From NCBI GenBank assembly GCA_005880445.1, contig VBGJ01000148.1, forward strand, positions 1-42,137: 42,137 bases of DNA, in the 5' to 3' direction. The notes under the pieces are model-generated. The model did not search any database, was not told where the DNA came from, and saw only the letters and a list, made by a program, of their open reading frames with translations. Shown piece after piece: positions 11,380 through 20,748 of the stretch (positions within the stretch are counted from its first letter, which is position 1; each line of letters starts with the position of its first letter). The translations under genes and the position numbers were made by a program. Source of the stretch: Chloroflexota bacterium (GTDB lineage Bacteria; Chloroflexota; Dormibacteria; Aeolococcales; Aeolococcaceae).

Positions 11380-12650
11380 GTGCGCGCCAGGTGCTCATCG
11401 ACGTTGGCGCGGTCGTCATCACGCTGCTCGCCGTCGTCCTCGTGCACGAGTTCGGCCACTTCAGCGTGGCCAAGCTGTCGGGCATCCAAGTCGACGAGTT
11501 TGCCGTGGGCTTCGGACCGAAGCTCTTCTCACGAAAGCGAGGCGACACGCTGTACTCGCTGCGCGCGGTACCAGCGGGCGGATTCGTGCGCATGCCAGGC
11601 ATGCTGGGCCTCGCCGGCGAAGCGGATGCGGGCGACCGCAACTTCTATCGCGCCACCAAGCCGCGTCGCTTCGCCACGCTCGCGGCCGGCATCGTTTTCA
11701 ATTTCGTGTTCGCCGGGTTGTGCTTCACCGCGGTGAACATGGCGCCGACGCCCTCCCACGTGCTGCCGGGAGGACCACTTGCCAGCGCAGGCGTCGGCGA
11801 CGGATCGACCATCCTTGCCGTCGACGGGGTGCCCATCCACCGCGACACGCCGCAGAACGTGACCCGGGATCTGCACGCTGCCACATCGCGCGCGCAGGGC
11901 AGACCGCTGCACATCACCTTTCAGGCGTCCGACGGGAGCGTGCGCACCACCGCGGTGCGTCCCGACCTCGTGCTCTTCTATGACACGCAGTCCGGCCCGC
12001 TGCAGCCGGGAGCGTATGTGGTCAGCGGGGTCAATGGACACACGGTCGGCTCAGGTGACCCTGCCGCCGTCCTGGGCGGCGGCGGGAAGGTGATGATCAG
12101 CGGATACCCGGAAGGTGCACCGAGCCAGCGCTTCCATGACGTTGTCATCGCCAACGCGGCGACCGGGTACGCCGTGGCCAACGGGATCACCGCCAACTGG
12201 CTGCTCGGATTGCAGGCCGGCTTCGACGGTCAGCCGTTTCCGACCGCGATCTCCAACGGATTCCAGACGATCCCCGCCTTCATACGCGGCGAAGCGGTCG
12301 GAATCTATCAGCTGATCACGGTACCGTCGCTCGGCGGCGTCACCGGACCGAACGGCTTCACCGGGCCGGTGGGCATCGCGCAGGAAACCGTGTCGGCCGC
12401 GCAGGGCGGGATCCTGGGTCAGCAGGGGCTCGTCTGGTGGATCGGCTTCGTCAGCATGAGCCTCGGGCTCATCAACGTGCTCCCCATCCCGTTTCTCGAT
12501 GGTGGCAAGCTCCTGTTCCTCGGCATCGAGACCGTGCGCCGCCGCCGCATGGACCCGCGCTTCGAGGCCGTCGCATCAGCGATCGGACTCGCGGTAATTG
12601 TGCTGTTCGCCGTCTATGTCACCATCGGTGACGTGGGCAGACTGATATGA
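11376..12650 (+). CDS. rseP: RIP (site-2 protease type) zinc metalloprotease RseP/RasP
   Basis: VVLVHEFGHFSVAKLSGI (HExxH), PDZ-like GGPLASAGVGDGSTILAVDGVPI, NVLPIPFLDGGKLLF. GTG 11376 overlaps dxr stop. Confidence 0.94.
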   Translation: MSARQVLIDVGAVVITLLAVVLVHEFGHFSVAKLSGIQVDEFAVGFGPKLFSRKRGDTLYSLRAVPAGGFVRMPGMLGLAGEADAGDRNFYRATKPRRFATLAAGIVFNFVFAGLCFTAVNMAPTPSHVLPGGPLASAGVGDGSTILAVDGVPIHRDTPQNVTRDLHAATSRAQGRPLHITFQASDGSVRTTAVRPDLVLFYDTQSGPLQPGAYVVSGVNGHTVGSGDPAAVLGGGGKVMISGYPEGAPSQRFHDVVIANAATGYAVANGITANWLLGLQAGFDGQPFPTAISNGFQTIPAFIRGEAVGIYQLITVPSLGGVTGPNGFTGPVGIAQETVSAAQGGILGQQGLVWWIGFVSMSLGLINVLPIPFLDGGKLLFLGIETVRRRRMDPRFEAVASAIGLAVIVLFAVYVTIGDVGRLI

Positions 12651-13831
12651 GCGTCGACATCACCACTCCGCGTCGCCGAAAGACCGTGCCCGTCAACGTC
12701 GGCGGTGTCGTGATCGGCGGAGCCGCGCCGATCTCCGTGCAGACGATGACGAAGACGCAGACCGAGGACGTGCACGCGACCCTGGCGCAGATCGAGCGCG
12801 CCGCGAAGGCGGGCGCCGACCTCATCCGCGTGACCTGCGACACACGTGAGGCGGCCGCGGCGATGAAGGACATCGTGCGCGGTTCCCCGATCCCCATCGT
12901 GGCCGACATCCACTACGACGCGCCGCTCGCGCTGCTCGCTCTGCAGGCGGGGGTGCACTGCCTGCGGCTCAACCCGGGCAACATCACCGACAAGGAGAAG
13001 GTGGCTGACATCGCGCGAGAGGCAAAGGCACGCGACGTGCCCATGCGCATCGGCGTCAACGCGGGCAGCATTCCACAGCGCAAGGAGCTGAGCCGCGGCC
13101 GCGGGGCGACCATCGAGGAGACGGCACGACGCATGGTGGACGCCGCCATGGGTCACATACGAGTGCTCGAAGAGCTCGACTTCCAGAACATCAAGGTGTC
13201 GCTCAAGGCGAGCGACGTGCTGACGAACATCGCCGCAAACCGCGCGTTCGTGGCCCTCGGCAATCGCTATCCGCTGCACCTCGGGCTCACCGAGGCAGGG
13301 CCCGTCGACTCGGGGAGCGTGAAATCCGCCATGGGCATCGGCATGCTGCTCGGCGATGGCATCGGGGACACGATTCGCGTGTCGTTGGTGGGTGAGCCCG
13401 AGGACGAGGTGCGCGTCGGACGCCAGATCCTCGCGAATCTCCAGGAGAAGGGCGACGGACCGAATCTCGTGGCGTGTCCCACGTGCGGACGTCTCGAGAT
13501 CGACATGTTTCCCATGGTCAAACGCGTCGAGGAAGCGTTGCTCGACGTGAAGCGGACCATCACGGTGTCGGTCATGGGCTGTGTCGTCAACGGCCCTGGT
13601 GAGGGCATGCACGCCGACATCGGCATCGCCGGCGGGCGGCAGAAGGGCATTCTCTATCGCGGGGGCAAGGTCATCGCCACGCTGCCGGAGGCCGAGCTGA
13701 TCGACATGCTCGTCACCGAGTTGCAGCGCATCGCCGCGGAGGATGCGCGCCTGCTGTCCGAGGGCAAGCCGCTCCCCGAGGGACTCGGTGACGGTGCGGG
13801 CGTGAGGCCTTTACCGGTCGCGGCCGGCTAG
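12647..13831 (+). CDS. ispG: 4-hydroxy-3-methylbut-2-en-1-yl diphosphate synthase
   Basis: PISVQTMTKTQTEDVHATLAQIERAAKAGADLIRVTCDT; LVACPTCGRLEID; MGCVVNGPGEG Fe-S motifs. Confidence 0.97.
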   Translation: MSVDITTPRRRKTVPVNVGGVVIGGAAPISVQTMTKTQTEDVHATLAQIERAAKAGADLIRVTCDTREAAAAMKDIVRGSPIPIVADIHYDAPLALLALQAGVHCLRLNPGNITDKEKVADIAREAKARDVPMRIGVNAGSIPQRKELSRGRGATIEETARRMVDAAMGHIRVLEELDFQNIKVSLKASDVLTNIAANRAFVALGNRYPLHLGLTEAGPVDSGSVKSAMGIGMLLGDGIGDTIRVSLVGEPEDEVRVGRQILANLQEKGDGPNLVACPTCGRLEIDMFPMVKRVEEALLDVKRTITVSVMGCVVNGPGEGMHADIGIAGGRQKGILYRGGKVIATLPEAELIDMLVTELQRIAAEDARLLSEGKPLPEGLGDGAGVRPLPVAAG

Positions 13832-13861
13832 CACAGCGCAGCTCGCCAGTCCTCGCTTCCG

Positions 13862-13867
13862 TACACT
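13862..13867 (+). promoter_or_regulatory. Putative -10 (TACACT) of a leaderless proS transcript
   Basis: TACACT ends 9 nt before ATG 13877; same geometry at hisS and aroC. Confidence 0.45.
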
Positions 13868-13876
13868 TGGCCGCCG

Positions 13877-15337
13877 ATGGCTGAGGCGCGGCGCACCGAT
13901 CCGAAGGCGATAACGCGGCAGTCCGACGATTTCGACCGCTGGTACGTCGACGTCGTGCGCCGCGCAGAGCTCGCCGACTATGCGCCGGTGCGCGGCTGCA
14001 TGGTCATCCGTCCGTACGGCTTTGCACTCTGGGAGCACATCCAGCGTGCGCTCGACGACATGTTCAAGCGTACCGGGCACCAGAACATGTACTTCCCGCT
14101 GCTGATTCCCGAGTCGTATCTGCAGAAGGAGGCGGAGCACGTCGAGGGCTTTGCGCCCGAGGTGGCCTGGGTGACGCACGGCGGCGGCAAGGAGCTGGAC
14201 GAACGGCTCGCCATCCGGCCCACGAGCGAGACCATCATCTGCTCCATGTACGCGGACTGGATCCACTCGTGGCGTGACCTGCCGGTGAAGGTCAACCAGT
14301 GGTGCAACGTGTGTCGCTGGGAGATGCGCACCCGGCTGTTTCTGCGCACGACGGAGTTCCTGTGGCAGGAGGGGCACACCTTTCACGAGTCCGCCGAGGA
14401 AGCGCAAGCCGAAGTCGCCACGATGCTCGACTGTTATGCGGAGCTGGCCGAGGAGTGGCTCGCCATGCCCGTGATCCGGGGACGCAAGACGGAGTCGGAG
14501 AAGTTCGCCGGCGCGGTGTACACGAGCAGCATCGAGGCGATGATGGCGGACGGATGGGCGCTGCAATCCGGCACCTCGCACTACCTTGGACAGAACTTCA
14601 GCCGCCCGTACGACATCAAGTACAGTGATCGGTCGAACGCGCTGCAGTATCCGCACCAGACATCGTGGGGTCTGTCGTGGCGGATCATCGGCGGTGCCGT
14701 GATGGCCCATGGCGACGACGCGGGTTTGGTGCTGCCGCCGAAGGTGGCTCCCGTGCAGGTGGTGCTCGTTCCCATCACGCGCAGCAACGACGTGGAAGGG
14801 GTGCGCGTCGTGGAGGAGGCGGTGGCTGCGATCGAGCGGGCCACCCCTGAGGGGGTGCGCCTCACGGTCGACCGCCGCGAGGGTATACGGCCCGGCGAGA
14901 AGTACGCGCACTGGGAGCTGCGCGGCGTGCCGCTCAGGATCGTCGTCGGAGCCAAGGACCTGGCGGAGCAGCGTGTCACCGTGGTGCGGCGCGTCGACGG
15001 CGAGGCGCTCGTCGTGCCGGTGGACGCGATCGGCGCGCGGTTGCCGGAGATGCTGAAGAGCGCGCAGGCTGCGATCTTCGACGCCGCCCGCGGGCGCCTC
15101 GATTCCAGGAGCGTCGACGTGACGAGCCTCGACGAGCTCGCTGACGCGTTTCGTGAACGGCCCGTCTTCGCCAGCGCTCCCTTCTGCAACAGGGCGGAGT
15201 GCGAGGAGCGGGTGAAGGCCGCCGTCCACGCTGTGACCGTGCGCAACCTGCGGGCGGACCGCACTGCCAGTGGCGCTCCCTGCCTCGCGTGCGGTGGGGC
15301 CGCCGAGGACGTGGCACTGATCGCGCGCGCGTACTGA
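13877..15337 (+). CDS. proS: Prolyl-tRNA synthetase, archaeal/eukaryotic-type
   Basis: DDFDRWYVDVVRRAELADYAPVRGCMVIRPYGFALWE...RPTSETIICSMYADWIHSWRDLPVKVNQWCNVCRWEMRTRLFLRTTEFLWQEGHT; C-terminal Cys-rich domain and terminal Tyr (ALIARAY*). Confidence 0.96.
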   Translation: MAEARRTDPKAITRQSDDFDRWYVDVVRRAELADYAPVRGCMVIRPYGFALWEHIQRALDDMFKRTGHQNMYFPLLIPESYLQKEAEHVEGFAPEVAWVTHGGGKELDERLAIRPTSETIICSMYADWIHSWRDLPVKVNQWCNVCRWEMRTRLFLRTTEFLWQEGHTFHESAEEAQAEVATMLDCYAELAEEWLAMPVIRGRKTESEKFAGAVYTSSIEAMMADGWALQSGTSHYLGQNFSRPYDIKYSDRSNALQYPHQTSWGLSWRIIGGAVMAHGDDAGLVLPPKVAPVQVVLVPITRSNDVEGVRVVEEAVAAIERATPEGVRLTVDRREGIRPGEKYAHWELRGVPLRIVVGAKDLAEQRVTVVRRVDGEALVVPVDAIGARLPEMLKSAQAAIFDAARGRLDSRSVDVTSLDELADAFRERPVFASAPFCNRAECEERVKAAVHAVTVRNLRADRTASGAPCLACGGAAEDVALIARAY

Positions 15338-15361
15338 CCAGACCCAGCGGGGTTGGTCTGG
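15338..15361 (+). terminator. Putative hairpin/terminator after proS
   Basis: Perfect 7-bp inverted repeat CCAGACC (15338-15344)/GGTCTGG (15355-15361) immediately after the proS stop, followed by only a short TTT. Confidence 0.45.
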
Positions 15362-15383
15362 TTTGGCTGCGAAACCCAGCACG

Positions 15384-15389
15384 TACACT
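15384..15389 (+). promoter_or_regulatory. Putative -10 (TACACT) of relA
   Basis: TACACT ends 10 nt upstream of ATG 15400. Confidence 0.4.
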
Positions 15390-15399
15390 GGATCCAGCG

Positions 15400-17526
15400 A
15401 TGCCACTCGAGGACCTCCTGGTCATAGCGGAATACCTCCCGGAGGCCGACCGGGAGACGCTGACGCGCGCCCATGCTGTCGCCGCCGACGCGCACGAAGG
15501 GCAGTTCCGGCTGACCGGCGACGCCTACGTCGAGCATCCTCTGGCGGTCGCCGGCATCCTTGCCGAGCTTCGTCTGGACACAGACACGCTCGTGGCGGCC
15601 CTGCTGCACGACACCGTCGAGGACACCCCGCTGACCCGGGACGACATCCGCGCCTCCTTCGGAGAGCCGGTGGCCAAGCTGGTCGACGGAGTCACGAAGC
15701 TCGGCAAGATCCACGTCCGCACCGCGGAGCAGCACCAGGCGGAGAACATCCGCAAGATGCTCGTCGCCATGGCGGAGGACGTGCGCGTCGTCCTCATCAA
15801 GCTGGGCGATCGTCTGCACAACATGCGCACCGTGGCCGCGCACACCGCCGAGCGGCGTCAGCGGATCAGCCGCGAGACGCTCGACATCTACGCACCACTC
15901 GCCCACCGGCTCGGCATCTGGCAGATCAAGGGCGAGCTCGAGGACCTCGCGTTCGCGCAGCTCGATCCTGACAACCATCACCTGATCCAGGCCAAGCTGG
16001 CCAGCCGGCACGAGCAGCGCGAAGCCTTCGTCCGCGATGTCACTGAGATTCTCGAGCGCGAGTTCGAACCGCTCGGCATGGCGGCGGAGATCGCCGGCCG
16101 CACCAAGCACCTGTACAGCATCCACGAAAAGATGCGGCGGGGCCAGAAGGACTTCGACGAGATCTACGACATCATCGCGATCCGCATCCTCGTCGACACG
16201 ATCAAGGATTGCTATGGCGCGCTCGGCGTCGTCCACTCGCTGTGGAAGCCGATTCCCGGTCGCTTCAAGGACTACATCGCGATGCCGAAGGGCAACGGCT
16301 ATCAGTCCTTGCACACGACCGTGGTATCGCACACGGGCGAGCCCATGGAGGTGCAGATCCGCACGCAGGAGATGCACCAGACATCGGAGTACGGGGTGGC
16401 CGCGCACTGGTGGTACAAGAGTCCCGACGGCACGCGTCTCGATGAGCGTTTCACATGGCTCCGCCTGCTCATGGACTGGCAGAAGGAGGTGCTCGACGCT
16501 GAGGCGTTCGTCGACACGGTGCGCGTCGACATCTTCCAAGACGAGGTGTTCGTCTTCACGCCGCGCGGGGATGTGCGCTCCCTCCCACAGGGATCGACGC
16601 CGGTGGACTTCGCCTACCGCATCCACACCGACGTCGGTCACCGCTGTATCGGTGCCAAGGTGAACGGTCGCATGGTGTCGCTGGATCATCGCCTCGAGAA
16701 CGGCGACATCGTGGAGGTGCTGACGACGAAGGGTCCGCGCGGTCCGTCGCGTGACTGGCTGGGCTTCGTCAAGACGTCGAGCGCCCGGGAAAAGATCCGG
16801 CAGTGGTTCAAGAAGGAGCGGCGAGAAGAGAACATCCAGAAGGGGCGCGAGGCGCTTGACAAAGAATTCCGCCGCTTGCGTCAGATGGCGCTGAGCACGG
16901 TCAAGGACAATGAGCTCGACAAGCTGGCTCAGGAATTCAAGTTCAATGCCCTCGACGACTTTCTGGCGGCTGTCGGATACGGCGACATCAGCGCGCGGAG
17001 CGCGGTGCTGCGCTTCAGCGACGGCGAACGCCCGGCGGAAGAGCACACACTCGGCATCCCGCTGACGAGCACGCCCACACCGACGGGATTCGTGCGAGTG
17101 CACGGCCACGCCGACATGCTCACAAGCCTCGCGAGCTGCTGCAAGCCCGTCGCCGGTGAGCCGATCCGCGGATACATCACGCGGGGGAAGGGTGTGACGG
17201 TGCACCGCAGCGACTGCGCGAACGTGCGCAACGTCATGGACGCCGGCCGGCTGGTGGAGGTGGAGTGGGAGACGGGCGCAAAACAGGTGTATCCGGTGTC
17301 CATCAAGATCGAGGCCTGGGATCGCACCGGGCTCTTGCGAGACATCGCGGCGGTCATCGCGGAGTCGAAGATCAATCTCAGTGGCGCCGACGTGCAGGTC
17401 TACGACGACCGTACTGCCGTGATCTCGACCATCGTCGAGATCCAGAACCTGACGCAGCTGAGCCGGCTTCTCGAGCGTCTCGAGGCCGTGCGTGACGTGC
17501 ACACGGTCGCGCGCGAGCCGGGCTAG
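15400..17526 (+). CDS. relA: Bifunctional (p)ppGpp synthetase/hydrolase (Rel/SpoT)
   Basis: HD domain AALLHDTVEDTPLT, KLGDRLHNMRT; synthetase RFKDYIAMPKGNGYQSLHTTV; TGS domain; C-terminal ACT. Start ATG 15400. Confidence 0.97.
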   Translation: MPLEDLLVIAEYLPEADRETLTRAHAVAADAHEGQFRLTGDAYVEHPLAVAGILAELRLDTDTLVAALLHDTVEDTPLTRDDIRASFGEPVAKLVDGVTKLGKIHVRTAEQHQAENIRKMLVAMAEDVRVVLIKLGDRLHNMRTVAAHTAERRQRISRETLDIYAPLAHRLGIWQIKGELEDLAFAQLDPDNHHLIQAKLASRHEQREAFVRDVTEILEREFEPLGMAAEIAGRTKHLYSIHEKMRRGQKDFDEIYDIIAIRILVDTIKDCYGALGVVHSLWKPIPGRFKDYIAMPKGNGYQSLHTTVVSHTGEPMEVQIRTQEMHQTSEYGVAAHWWYKSPDGTRLDERFTWLRLLMDWQKEVLDAEAFVDTVRVDIFQDEVFVFTPRGDVRSLPQGSTPVDFAYRIHTDVGHRCIGAKVNGRMVSLDHRLENGDIVEVLTTKGPRGPSRDWLGFVKTSSAREKIRQWFKKERREENIQKGREALDKEFRRLRQMALSTVKDNELDKLAQEFKFNALDDFLAAVGYGDISARSAVLRFSDGERPAEEHTLGIPLTSTPTPTGFVRVHGHADMLTSLASCCKPVAGEPIRGYITRGKGVTVHRSDCANVRNVMDAGRLVEVEWETGAKQVYPVSIKIEAWDRTGLLRDIAAVIAESKINLSGADVQVYDDRTAVISTIVEIQNLTQLSRLLERLEAVRDVHTVAREPG

Positions 17527-17578
17527 CGTGTTTCCGCGACGCGGCGCGCGGTTGCGCTGCCCCGCTCCAGCAAACCCG

Positions 17579-17584
17579 TAGACT
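17579..17584 (+). promoter_or_regulatory. Putative -10 (TAGACT) of a leaderless hisS transcript
   Basis: TAGACT ends 9 nt before ATG 17594. Confidence 0.45.
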
Positions 17585-17593
17585 CCGGCGTTC

Positions 17594-18865
17594 ATGGCGG
17601 AGATTGCTGCCCCGCGCGGCACGCACGACATCCTGCCCGCGGAGTCGGCGTCGTGGCGATGGCTGCTCCAAGCCCATGACCGCATCGCCGAATCGTTCGG
17701 CTACCGGCCCATCGAGACCCCCATCTTCGAGTCGACCGAGCTCTTCGCGCGCGGCGTGGGCGCGGAGACCGACATCGTGGAGAAGCAGATGTTCACGTTC
17801 ACGGATCGCGGTGGGCGCGCGCTGTCGCTGCGCCCAGAGAGCACCGCGGGCGTCGTCCGCGCGGTGCTCGGAGCGCACCTGGACCAGGAGCGCCGCCCGG
17901 TCCGCGTGCACTATCGGGGACCGATGTTCCGCGCCGAACGCCCACAGGCGGGGCGGCAGCATCAGTTCACGCAGGTTGGCGTGGAGTGCATCGGGGAGCG
18001 ATCGCCAGACCTCGACGCGGAGGTGATCGAGATCGCATGGCGGTTCTTCGACGCCCTTCAGCTGACCGGTGTTCGTCTGCAGGTCAACACGCTCGGGGAT
18101 GCGGAGGATCGCCGTCGCTATCGGGACGCGCTGGTCGCGTACTACTCACCGTTTCGGGCACGGCTGTGCGATGACTGCAAGCGACGCCTCGACATCAACC
18201 CATTGCGGCTGCTCGACTGTAAGAAGGACTCCGACCTGGTCGCCGGTGCACCGGTGATGTGGGATCTTCTCGACGCCGGCAGCAAGGCGTTCTTCAACGA
18301 TGTGCTCTCGTCCCTCGAGAAGGCAGGCGTGCCCGCAACGGTGAACCATCGCATCGTTCGCGGCCTCGACTACTACGCGGACACCGTGTTCGAGTTCTGG
18401 CACGACAGTCTTCACGGAGCGCAGAACTCGCTGGGCGGCGGCGGACGCTATGACGGGCTGGCCGAGCTTCTCGACCTGCCGCCCGCGCCTGGAACCGGCT
18501 ATGCGCTTGGCGCAGAGCGCATCCTCATGGTGGCGCAGCGGCTCGGCATCGCCCCCGGTCCGGACCCCGATTGCGACGCCGTCGTGTGCTCGGTGGAGAC
18601 GCCGCAGGCGCAGGTCGCCGCCACATTTGCGCGAGAGCTCAGGACCGCCGGCGTGCGGGTCGTGCTCGATGTGTCGGAACGCCGGTTGGACCGCAAGCTT
18701 CGCGCTGCGGATCGCCTGGGTGCGCGCGCGGCCGTGATCGTGGGGGAGGAGGAGGTGCGCGATGGCACGGTGGTCGTGCGCGATCTGTTTGAGCACGCGC
18801 AGCAGCGGGTCGGGTCCCCAGAGCTGACCGACGCGGTGTCGCGCGTGATCAGGATGCGCGCGTGA
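17594..18865 (+). CDS. hisS: Histidyl-tRNA synthetase
   Basis: APRGTHDILPAESASWRWL...LRPESTAGVVRAV...FRAERPQAGRQHQFTQVGVE...IVRGLDYYADTVFEF, NSLGGGGRYDGL. Confidence 0.97.
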   Translation: MAEIAAPRGTHDILPAESASWRWLLQAHDRIAESFGYRPIETPIFESTELFARGVGAETDIVEKQMFTFTDRGGRALSLRPESTAGVVRAVLGAHLDQERRPVRVHYRGPMFRAERPQAGRQHQFTQVGVECIGERSPDLDAEVIEIAWRFFDALQLTGVRLQVNTLGDAEDRRRYRDALVAYYSPFRARLCDDCKRRLDINPLRLLDCKKDSDLVAGAPVMWDLLDAGSKAFFNDVLSSLEKAGVPATVNHRIVRGLDYYADTVFEFWHDSLHGAQNSLGGGGRYDGLAELLDLPPAPGTGYALGAERILMVAQRLGIAPGPDPDCDAVVCSVETPQAQVAATFARELRTAGVRVVLDVSERRLDRKLRAADRLGARAAVIVGEEEVRDGTVVVRDLFEHAQQRVGSPELTDAVSRVIRMRA

Positions 18866-20679
18866 GCACAGCCCGCACCTTCTGCGGAACGCCACGCGCC
18901 GGCGACGCGGGAAGGACCATGACCGTCTTCGGTTGGGTCGACCGGCGCCGCGATCACGGCGGGCTCATCTTCATCGACCTGCGCGACCACACCGGCACCC
19001 TGCAGGTGGTCATCGATCCGCAGACGGCGCGCGGCCTGGGGAACGCGCACGAGGTTCGCTTGGAGTGGGTGCTGCGTGTGGACGGCGAGCTGCGCGCGCG
19101 AGCGCCGCAGAACGTCAACCCGAAACGCGAGACCGGCGAGGTGGAGCTGCACGCTGCCGCGTGCGCCGTGCTGTCGGCAGCGAAGACACCGCCGTTCCCG
19201 GTGAACGAAGACAGCGAGGTGGAAGAGCAGCTCCGCCTGCGCCATCGTTACCTGGATCTGCGCCGGCCGAGGCTGCAGCGCAACCTGCGCACGCGCGCGG
19301 CGTTTTGCATCGAGCTCCGCCGCGCCCTCACCGGGCTGGGTTTCGTCGAGATAGAGACGCCGCAGATGATTCGGGCGACGCCGGAAGGAGCACGGGACTA
19401 CCTGGTGCCGAGCCGGCTGTTCCCTGGCAGCTTCTACGCGCTGCCGCAGTCGCCACAGCTCTACAAGCAGTTGTGCATGGTGGCCGGCTTCGATCGTTAT
19501 TTCCAACTGGCGCACTGCATGCGTGACGAGGACCTGCGCGCAGACCGTCAACCGGAATTCACGCAGCTCGACATCGAGATGTCGTTCGTCGACGAGGAGG
19601 ACGTGTTTGCAGCGCTGGAGCAGGTCATCCCGGCCGCGTGGAACGCGTGTGACTTTCGAGGCAGCCCGCTGCCCGTTCCATTCCCACGCGTCACGTGGAA
19701 GGATGCGATGGGTCGCTACGGAACCGACAAACCGGACACGCGGTTCGCGCTCGAGCTCACCGACATCACCGCCACGGTGCGGCACTCCGGCTTCCGCGTC
19801 TTCGCCGACGCGGTGGCCAGGGGTGCCATCGTCAAGGCGATATGCGTCCCGGGTGGCGGCGACCTGTCTCGCGCCGACATCGAAGGGCGCCTGACCGACA
19901 TCGCCCGCGATGCCAAGGCGAAGGGACTTGCGCATCTCTGGAAGCGAGCCGGCGGATGGGAGGGTCCGATCGCGAAATTCTTCACCGCCGAGGAGCTCGA
20001 CGGGATCGGCGCCGCCACCGGAGCGAACACCGGCGACTGCGTGCTCATGGTCGCCGACACACCGGACACGGTGGCCGCCGCGCTCGGCGCGCTGCGCAAT
20101 CATCTGGGCGCGGCGCGCGGTCTCTACGATCGAGACCGCGTCGACATGATCTGGGTGACCGAGTTTCCCATGTTCACGCGCAGCGCGGAGACGGGTGAGG
20201 TCACGCCCGCGCACCATCCGTTCACGATGATCAACGCCGACGATGTCGGCAAGCTCGAATCCGATCCGCTCGCCGTACGTTCGCGGGCCTACGACATCGT
20301 GGTCAACGGTAGAGAGGTGGGCAGCGGCAGCATTCGGATCACGGATCCCGACATTCAGCGGCGCGTCTTTGCGGCGATCGGCATCGACGGAGAAGCCGCG
20401 CGTCGCAAGTTCGGATTCCTTCTCGAGGCGTTCGAATACGGTGTCCCTCCACACGGAGGGTGGGCCGGCGGCATCGACCGGATGCTGATGGAAGGGCTCG
20501 CGGAAGAGAACATCCGCGATGTCATCGCCTTTCCCAAGAACCAGCAGGCGCAGGAGCCGATGACCGATGCGCCGGCGCCGGTGGACGAGGCCCAGCTGCG
20601 CGAGCTGGGCCTCACCCTGCCGCCGTCGCGGCGGAACGAGTCAGCGCAGCCGAAGCCCCCATTTAGCGAGCGGAGGTGA
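18862..20679 (+). CDS. aspS: Aspartyl-tRNA synthetase (possibly non-discriminating)
   Basis: VFGWVDRRRDHGGLIFIDLRD; TPEGARDYLVPSRLFPGSFYALPQSPQLYKQLCMVAGFDRYFQLA; GWAGGIDRMLM. GTG start. Confidence 0.97.
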   Translation: MSTARTFCGTPRAGDAGRTMTVFGWVDRRRDHGGLIFIDLRDHTGTLQVVIDPQTARGLGNAHEVRLEWVLRVDGELRARAPQNVNPKRETGEVELHAAACAVLSAAKTPPFPVNEDSEVEEQLRLRHRYLDLRRPRLQRNLRTRAAFCIELRRALTGLGFVEIETPQMIRATPEGARDYLVPSRLFPGSFYALPQSPQLYKQLCMVAGFDRYFQLAHCMRDEDLRADRQPEFTQLDIEMSFVDEEDVFAALEQVIPAAWNACDFRGSPLPVPFPRVTWKDAMGRYGTDKPDTRFALELTDITATVRHSGFRVFADAVARGAIVKAICVPGGGDLSRADIEGRLTDIARDAKAKGLAHLWKRAGGWEGPIAKFFTAEELDGIGAATGANTGDCVLMVADTPDTVAAALGALRNHLGAARGLYDRDRVDMIWVTEFPMFTRSAETGEVTPAHHPFTMINADDVGKLESDPLAVRSRAYDIVVNGREVGSGSIRITDPDIQRRVFAAIGIDGEAARRKFGFLLEAFEYGVPPHGGWAGGIDRMLMEGLAEENIRDVIAFPKNQQAQEPMTDAPAPVDEAQLRELGLTLPPSRRNESAQPKPPFSERR

Positions 20680-20718
20680 ATTCATTTCACCGGAGCTCGC
20701 ACGCCTTTGGGGGGTGCG

Positions 20719-20744
20719 CGAGGGGGGATCCTGATCCCCCCTCG
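20719..20744. terminator. Bidirectional hairpin terminator between convergent aspS and GYD gene
   Basis: CGAGGGGGGATC CT GATCCCCCCTCG: perfect 12-bp inverted repeat between two convergent stop codons; no strong T-tract. Confidence 0.65.
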
Positions 20745-20748
20745 ATAT

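Noticed and set aside
14581-17685. 1034-aa ORF on the minus strand
   Set aside because: Fully antisense to proS and relA, which match known families. Low-complexity His/Arg/Val/Leu composition is typical of the mirror frame of high-GC genes.
18499-20454. 651-aa minus-strand ORF
   Set aside because: Antisense to hisS and aspS; shadow ORF.
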